From Anarhynchus alexandrinus (taxonomy: Eukaryota > Chordata > Aves > Charadriiformes > Charadriidae): a stretch of 64,000 nt of DNA. The stretch spans positions 884,575 through 948,574 of the forward strand of contig VUYV01000124.1 of assembly GCA_008711295.1 (NCBI GenBank). The letters run 5' to 3'. A program made the position numbers and the translations under genes. Shown here one piece after another: positions 58,301-64,000 of the stretch (positions are counted from its first letter, which is position 1; every line of letters starts with the position of its first letter). The notes beneath the pieces are model-generated. The model was not told where the DNA came from and made no database searches. It saw nothing but the letters and a program-made list of their open reading frames with translations.

Positions 58301-61300
58301 TGTCTACTACTTGTCAAATTGTAAGTCCTCAGTTTTCACTTCCTTCATGGCACATCCACTATGATCAAGTGACACGTCTAAAACATGTTTTTAGACAGGT
58401 TAAGTTCTACTTTGCTCCCAGCATCTACTTAGCAAAGTTCCCTTAAACTAACAATTTAGGAGAGTGAAGTAAGTCAAGAAACTTGGAAATACCTAAAAAA
58501 GTCAATAGGAAATACTAGACAGGAGGACTTTGGTGGAACTCAGGGCATCTGATTACGGTGAAGGACTTGAAATGTTCTACAGAGCAACTGGGCATGCTGG
58601 CCTAGTAGCCATCCATCTTCAGTGATTCTTGAAGATCATGCTAACGCTATGCATTTTTTTTGGTTTTTTTTAGATGGCTGCATAAATAGCATGACGTTAA
58701 AAATTTAAAACAGGTCCGTAACTTTTATCTATCACAGATTTCCTCTGTATAGAGGTATCTGATTATGTCTGAATGGAAACCTCCAGGTTAGAAGACTGTA
58801 CAGTGCAACCTGAAGAAGCATGGATCTATCAAGAAAGTCCAATTAATAAAGTCCTGCCCCTAAGAATGTTGAACAAACAAATATATTAAAATACAGCTAC
58901 AGCCATCAGACTTAAGACATAGGATTCTCTAAATCAATCATGCTTATACACAACTGAGCATGAGCTTGTACAAGGAGCTACGGGCTAAGACATTTACCAG
59001 CTTTCCACCTTTGATTAATCCACCGAGTATACTTGAGTAGCTACCGTGAGAAGGGATTCTGCAATGATTCTAGATAGTCTATAAGGAAATTTAAGTACTT
59101 CTTGTGTGCAGCTTTGAGTATTAGTTACAGGCCAAGCTACTCATGAAAAATCCCAAACGCTTAAAAGTGAGGTGTTCTCCTGCTAAAGTCAAGTACTACG
59201 TCAACAGCAGCTAAAAATAAACTACTACTTTGAATACTGCTTGTTAATTAATTCTTAAGGTAAGTTCTTTCACCTGTGCACTTCTTAAACTATTTCAGAC
59301 TTTCTTAATTTTATACGAATAGAACAGTCTGACCAGCTACTGAAGAAAAGTGTGGAAATAATCTTTCCTTTGTGCTCTTTTCATACCATAACTGCTATTG
59401 AAAATTGGAGGGGGAAAAAAACCCAACAACAAAAACACCCTACCTGGGTTAGTGCTGCTGAACAGTGATGCTGGAAGCAGACTGGCACAGCCTGGTGTTT
59501 CTGCAATTCCCATGAGACACAGCTTGCTGAAGCGAGTTAAGGAAAACAAAGATTTCTCCCTAGAACGGAACAGGCTGCCTAACATTTATAGGTGGGAAAA
59601 GCAAGATGCTCTAACATAGCCATAGCTCACAATACTTCCCTTTTGAGACCTTTTATGTGCCTTACAGTTTACAATTAAGTCTTGACTTTTCATGTCTTTC
59701 ATAAGAAAGAGCTAGAAAGAACTCAAATTCTTGCTTGTCTATTTTCACTACCAGAAAGACAAGAGGAATACTAAGGCATCTTTCTAGTGACAGAAAAAAA
59801 ATAAATGCACGGCCTGCATGGATCATTCTTCTCACCTCTACATGCTGATAACACTGCATTAATATAGATCTGTTTTTCATGGAGGTAAGTTGGAGAAAGG
59901 GGGGCACACACTAGGGAAGTAGGAAGGACTCACTTTAGATTACATTTACTTTCTAAAGATTATAACAGGTATAAATAGGATTTGAAAGCTGCATTTCAAG
60001 TTCAGTGGGGTAAATCTGTGACATGACAAGAGGAAAGCATGAAATAACCAAATCAAACAATCCCCAACTCCTAACCAGCAGTGAGCAAGCTTGATGAACT
60101 CCTGCCACCTTCTGGATCATTCCTGAATTGCTTGGCTTCTCCCATGAGCCATTACATGCGTTTCTATATAATACCCTGTCTTTTGGCACTTTAATAGCAC
60201 ATCTGTTGCCTGCCGTCTCTCCATTAAAATCCCCTTTTCTTCTTCTCTTCTCTGGTCTGCAGTGTCCATTACTGCTTCCTCTACTATACCACCAACCTTC
60301 CTCTTCTTCTGAAACAGATCTGCAGAATGTGCTCTGAAAGTTGCGGAGCATGATGCCAATGAATTGCTCCCATTCTCCTCTTGTCCCAACTGATATGGGG
60401 ATGGTTTACAACAGAAACCAACCAACCCGCTTTTAAAGAGAAAGTTAGCTGCCTTAACCCTCTCTCTTGTTCTTTTACCTCAGCCAATTTCTAAACATCA
60501 GATCATTTTGGATATGGCATCTACACTATTATTGAAGTGGGAAGTCTCCAGGGCAGGAAACATGATCTTTCACCTACTATTACACTGGAACAATTCTACA
60601 TATATCTTTAACAGAACCATGTATACGTCTTACTAGCTCCAACACCTCTCAATTTTTGTAACTTTCTCTGTTTTCCAGAAAACTAGGGCAACTACATGAG
60701 AGGTCTTCCTGGAAGTTAGTTGTTCTCTGCAGCATGATGCAGACTTGTAAAAGCTGAACTGAAATTTTGCTTTTTTTTAAAAGGATATAAAACATGAGAA
60801 TCTGGATGAGTCAATGATGCCCAGCACACAGAATTCACCTTCAGACACAAGAAGACACACTATTATTGTGACCTCTTATTCAATTCATGAAAAGGTTTTT
60901 CCATGCAAAGATAACACAAAACTATGCGCTGGACACACTTCCTTAGCTCACTAAATAGCCCAGTAATGGGACACGAGTGTTTTAGCCTCACCCTCCTCTT
61001 AAATGTAGGAGACAGAGCAGCACTGAGAAGCCTGTCCCAAACACAAACTGAGGTACCAAGCACATCCTATTATTTAAGAGATAGTCCTTAAAAGAATATG
61101 AACATGAAGAGATTATGAAAGATTAAGAAATACTCTTCATGCTCAAGGATAAACACATTTAACCAAAATTATTTTTAAGAAAGAAGCATGCAAATCTTAG
61201 TACCTTCTGGCCCTCAACATCAGTTTTGTAAGCTATGGCCAACTGCAACTCTGAAGTAAGCACTATCCTTGGCAGCTGGTACTTCTACATAGTCTTCCTT

Positions 61301-63746
61301 TCCAATTATAGTATAACATTCCTCAGAACTAGTACTGGTACTGAGGACTTTCAGAGACAAGTTTACTGTGATTCTGTGTTTAACCAAACTTCACATTGCT
61401 AGATTCTTCCATTCTCTCCTCCTAACCCCTTCCCCAACCCTCATGCCTATGCCTCCCAAGAACAACGTTCTGAGAATACAACTGAAGGAAGCAGGAACAG
61501 AACACAGTACTTTGCGGTTTGTGAAGTAGAGGTTGTCATACATCTCCACAGTGAGAGAGTCCTTCCCCAAACCACTGAGGTTGATGATACCATATTTACA
61601 TCCTCCATGCTCTACATCGTTCACAGTGAATATCCGTTCACAAGCAACATCTGCCTGTAAAATAAAAGCTTACTGGTCACACTTACTGGAAAAAACAGCT
61701 TGAGGGAGCTGCATTAGGTCTAAAATGAAACAACACATGAATTCTGACCCCTTTAACACCATCCACTATCCATTCATCTCTAAAAACAATGGCCAACTCC
61801 TTTTTATAGGCATGCACAGAATAAGCATGAGTAAAAAAGGGATTTAGTCCTTGAGTAACGGATATTTGCTCCATAGACCTCTCCTGCATGTGCAGTATCA
61901 TCAAAACTAGTAGAAACTGCTTTCAGATCATGAGATGTGAAATGATTACTGATGTTTACATAGACTCTCCATACCACAGACTTTGCCACTCCCCAAATTC
62001 TTCTCCTTTCTCTTAATCCTCTCCACTCCCCCCTCACCCCACACTAATTATCCAATCAACTCCTGTTTATTTCCAAGAGAACATGTTGATAAGCTTAAAA
62101 AAAAATAAATCACTTTCATATCCGATCTTTTCATCATTTCCCTTTCTGGGACAGGAATAGCCTCTTCCTACATGTTTAAAATTACCAAGCACAGAATTTG
62201 AGAACTGACACAGTGGGAATAACACATCTTTGAAAGCAAAATTTGACCTATGGGATTTGATTACAAGATCCTGAATTTTCACTGAAGATGGACTCTCTTT
62301 ATCCTAAAGACTTAACAGTTTTCATAACATACCACAATTATTTTAAAATTGTTGGTTCCAGCAACAGAGGAATCCGGACTGTGAATTTCTATCTTCCTCC
62401 TCTGCATGCAGTTCACTTTTAGTTCATGGACCAGCCTGTAAAAGCAGGTGCAGGGGGTGGAAGGAGAAGAGAGAAGAATTCAGGTAAGCCTAGGTTTAAT
62501 GCCAACAAAAAGAACTCTGGATAGAATATCCAGAACTGCTTCTCAATCACAGAAAATAAAATGCCTGAACAACTAGCATGCTGCAATTTCACTTAGATAA
62601 CCCATGAATTTGTGCATCTTTCACATTCACGGCATTTCATCCTGTTATTTTGAACCCCGGCACATCTTCAGTACAACAACAACTTCGCAAGTCACTAACT
62701 TGCCTTCTGCGCTGTTACTGAATCTGAGCGTAGCAATTCTAATAAGGGGCAGGGGGAATGGTCGCGTCAGTTGAAGAGCATTCATTGAAAGAAAAGCTGC
62801 ACTGTATTCATAAAGCAAAATGTGGCAAACCATCACATACAGGAAAAAAAGTGTGAAGTTTTAAACTCCATTTATGTGAAATTAGGAAACCTCTTCTTCA
62901 ACTGGATTTTCATCACTTGAATAATCTGATTATATATCATGGTTTCATCTGGGATAGAGCTTTCTTACTCGCAGCTGGTATAGTACTATGTTTTGTACTT
63001 GGGATGAGAATAGTGTTGAGAGTGCACTGGTGTTTTTTTGGTTGTTGCTAAGCAGTCAAGGCCATTTCTGCTCCTCGCACTGCCCCAACAGCGAGCAGGC
63101 TAGGACTGCATAAAAAGTTAAGAGGGGACACAGCTGGGACAGATGACTCCAATTGACCAAGGAGATATTCCGTGCCATATGATGTCATGCTCAGTATATA
63201 AAGGTGGGGGAAGAAGAAGGAAGGGGTGGACATTCAGAGTTATGGAGTTTTGTCTTCCGAAGTAACCGTTATGCACAATGGAGCCCTGCTTCCCTGCAGA
63301 TGGCTGAACACCTGCCTGCCGGAAGTAGTGAATGAATTCGCTGTTTTGTTTTGCTTGCATGTGTGGCTTTTGCTCTACCTATTAAACTGTATTCATATCA
63401 ACCCGCAAGTTTCTTCTCACTTCTACTCTTCCGATTCTCTCCCTCATCCCAAACTGGGGGAGTGAGCGAGTGGCTGCACAGTCCTAGTTGCCAGCTGGGG
63501 TTAAACCACGACATTATAAAAAGAATGTAACTTTTTTAATTGTAACTAATATGTCCCTCATCATCCTAAGTGGAACAGTAAGAAATGCAAAAAACCTGAC
63601 AGGAACAGTTGCACTAACAGCAGAACTTGGTATTGCAAACAGAAGACAAGTCAAATCATGTACCTGCAATAACTTGTGGAGCTGAGCAAACCCAGCTGCC
63701 TTTTCTGTAACAGCATAGATGAGTTCAGTCCAGCCCGTGTTGTTTT
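55168..63746 (-). CDS. DCAF4: DCAF4 (WDR21A), DDB1- and CUL4-associated factor 4, C-terminal 380 residues in ten exons
   Basis: DCAF4 is a WD40-repeat protein that serves as a substrate receptor for CUL4-DDB1 E3 ubiquitin ligases. Ten minus-strand exons join in frame (1143 nt including TGA at 55170-55168): 63746-63664, 62435-62333, 61654-61511, 60838-60789, 59526-59444, 57827-57732, 57620-57523, 56811-56635, 56415-56301 and 55361-55168. Recognisable segments in order: [95 protein letters not shown] and [17 protein letters not shown] (window residues 282-285) is the WDXR motif typical of DDB1 binding. Human DCAF4 is about 495 residues as I recall, so roughly the first 115 are off the right edge. 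All introns look GT-AG except the one at 60788-59527. Confidence 0.95.
56301..56415 (-). CDS. DCAF4: DCAF4 exon I (WDXR motif)
   Basis: 115 nt starting [20 protein letters not shown] and ending GLLTAG in phase 1. WDLR is the expected DDB1-contact motif at the end of a WD repeat, and the GH of the next blade follows. Confidence 0.94.
56635..56811 (-). CDS. DCAF4: DCAF4 exon H
   Basis: 177 nt (59 codons), phase 0 at both ends, from [18 protein letters not shown] through [19 protein letters not shown] to DMAGK. It covers a WD-repeat blade. Confidence 0.94.
57523..57620 (-). CDS. DCAF4: DCAF4 exon G
   Basis: 98 nt, [20 protein letters not shown] to LAQQFATQ, ending in phase 0. The acceptor is CCTTAG and the donor GTAAAA. 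Confidence 0.92.
57732..57827 (-). CDS. DCAF4: DCAF4 exon F
   Basis: 96 nt, [20 protein letters not shown] to NCFSTG. The acceptor is CTCCTAG and the donor GTGATC. Confidence 0.92.
57828..59443. other. DCAF4: DCAF4 intron between exons E and F
   Basis: About 1.6 kb of AT-rich intron with no recognised repeat, RNA gene or ORF. Confidence 0.55.
59444..59526 (-). CDS. DCAF4: DCAF4 exon E
   Basis: 83 nt encoding [20 protein letters not shown] and ending TNPG in phase 1 before GTAGGG. It starts 10 nt after a TTTTCCTTAAC U12-type branch site, and CAG/C is the only in-frame acceptor. Confidence 0.88.
59536..59546 (-). other. DCAF4: U12-type branch-point sequence in DCAF4 intron
   Basis: TTTTCCTTAAC on the minus strand equals the U12 snRNA-complementary branch consensus. 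The acceptor CAG lies 10 nt downstream of the branch A. Confidence 0.85.
60779..60788 (-). other. DCAF4: U12-type 5' splice site ATATCCTTTT in DCAF4 intron
   Basis: ATATCCTTTT follows directly on exon D and matches the minor-spliceosome 5' consensus at every position. The intron would be 60788-59527 (1262 nt) with AT-AG ends. Confidence 0.85.
60789..60838 (-). CDS. DCAF4: DCAF4 exon D (50 nt, followed by a U12-type intron)
   Basis: It encodes [16 protein letters not shown] plus two bases, after an AAG acceptor. The next bases on the minus strand are ATATCCTTTT, the exact U12-type 5' splice-site consensus; no usable GT donor keeps the frame. Confidence 0.85.
61511..61654 (-). CDS. DCAF4: DCAF4 exon C
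   Basis: 144 nt (48 codons), phase 0 at both ends, [18 protein letters not shown] to NLYFTNRK. The acceptor is TTACAG and the donor GTACTG. Confidence 0.92.
62333..62435 (-). CDS. DCAF4: DCAF4 exon B
   Basis: 103 nt between TTTACAG and GTATGT, encoding [20 protein letters not shown] and ending NFKIIV. It is more diverged from human than its neighbours, but HEL..CM.R.K spacing and phase fit. Confidence 0.88.
62935..63513 (+). mobile_element. Solo LTR of an avian endogenous retrovirus (ERVL-like), plus strand
   Basis: A 579-bp LTR lies in the DCAF4 intron between exons A and B, antisense to the gene. It starts TATCATGGTTT (a degraded TG end) and ends GGGGTTAAACCACGACA. It is flanked by the 5-bp duplication TTATA at 62930-62934 and 63514-63518. 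Inside are TATATAAAGG (about 63196-63205), a possible polyadenylation signal ATTAAA (about 63380), and the segment GTTATGCACAATGGAGCCC that I remember as typical of an LTR common in neoavian genomes. No internal retroviral genes are present. The ERVL class is inferred from the 5-bp duplication. Confidence 0.88.
63664..63746 (-). CDS. DCAF4: DCAF4 exon A (first in window)
   Basis: 83 nt, starting in phase 0 after CTTCCAG and ending in phase 2 before GTACAT. It encodes [20 protein letters not shown] and on to TSYC, matching the human segment GFNASSMLRKSQLGFL. Confidence 0.88.
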
Positions 63747-64000
63747 CTGGAAGGGAGTAACATGAAAGTTAACTCAGTTATTTGCTTGTTTACAACTCAA
63801 ACACGGCTGTGGGTCTTAGGTGTTTGAGATACTGAGGTAAATTTTTCCTCTAGCCTGCATAGATTAAAGTTTTCAGAATGTCTATAAAACACATTCCAGC
63901 ACCATCTCTCTGGTCTATTACAGTAAATAGACAAGAAAGAGACAAGAATATATTCCCAAAATGTGGTGTGCTTCTATAAATACAAAATTGGACAAAAAAC

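Noticed and set aside
59536..59585. Reading DCAF4 exon E further upstream as one continuous exon ([15 protein letters not shown])
   Set aside because: The frame is open, but the stretch is a U12 branch site plus pyrimidine-rich intron end. The expected NSVCWASL residues are found instead in a separate exon at 60838-60789 with fitting phase.
1..64000. tRNA, rRNA, CRISPR arrays, bacterial operons or phage
   Set aside because: No tRNA B-box with matching stems, no regularly spaced repeats and no prokaryotic gene organisation were seen. The sequence is an intron-rich vertebrate locus.

Overview
This is an ordinary vertebrate nuclear locus, almost certainly from a bird. The evidence is long AT-rich introns with GT-AG exons, two CpG islands at gene starts, a repeat complement dominated by CR1 LINE fragments, and a solo LTR that looks like a common neoavian endogenous-retrovirus LTR. 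Three protein-coding genes were rebuilt exon by exon. In all three, the reading frame is preserved across every junction in the window. Their order matches my memory of human 14q24 (RBM25, ZFYVE1, DCAF4), read here in reverse orientation. Comparisons with human proteins are from memory, not from an alignment.

Layout: 1-16.6 kb is the 5' part of RBM25 on the minus strand. It has five coding exons (241-9258) and a likely non-coding first exon in a CpG island at about 16.0-17.2 kb. RBM25 and ZFYVE1 are divergent, separated by about 5 kb (17.2-22 kb). A second CpG island at 21.4-22.7 kb holds two ZNF143-type motifs and a 333-base assembly gap. ZFYVE1 (DFCP1) is complete in coding sequence on the plus strand: 11 coding exons, 23248-46057, 782 residues. 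Its 3' UTR ends either near 47.2 kb or near 50.4 kb. A convergent intergenic stretch (about 50.4-54.96 kb) follows. The 3' part of DCAF4 then lies on the minus strand: 10 exons, 55168-63746, the last 380 residues. Its 5' exons are beyond the right edge.

The genes do not form a pathway. RBM25 is a splicing regulator. ZFYVE1/DFCP1 is a PI3P-binding ER/Golgi and omegasome protein with an NTP-binding P-loop domain. DCAF4 is a WD40 substrate receptor for CUL4-DDB1 ubiquitin ligases.

The observations most worth checking are: (1) one DCAF4 intron with textbook minor-spliceosome (U12) signals and AT-AG ends; (2) a long, nearly perfect inverted repeat in ZFYVE1 intron 1, most of whose mismatches become G-U wobbles in the sense RNA; (3) ZFYVE1 coding exon 2 (the P-loop exon) starting with GTAAGG, so that joining it to the previous exon recreates a strong 5' splice site; (4) a solo LTR with 5-bp target-site duplications; and (5) fragments of an ancient CR1/L3-like LINE. 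I found no CRISPR, operon, phage or other novel gene system, and none is expected in this kind of sequence.
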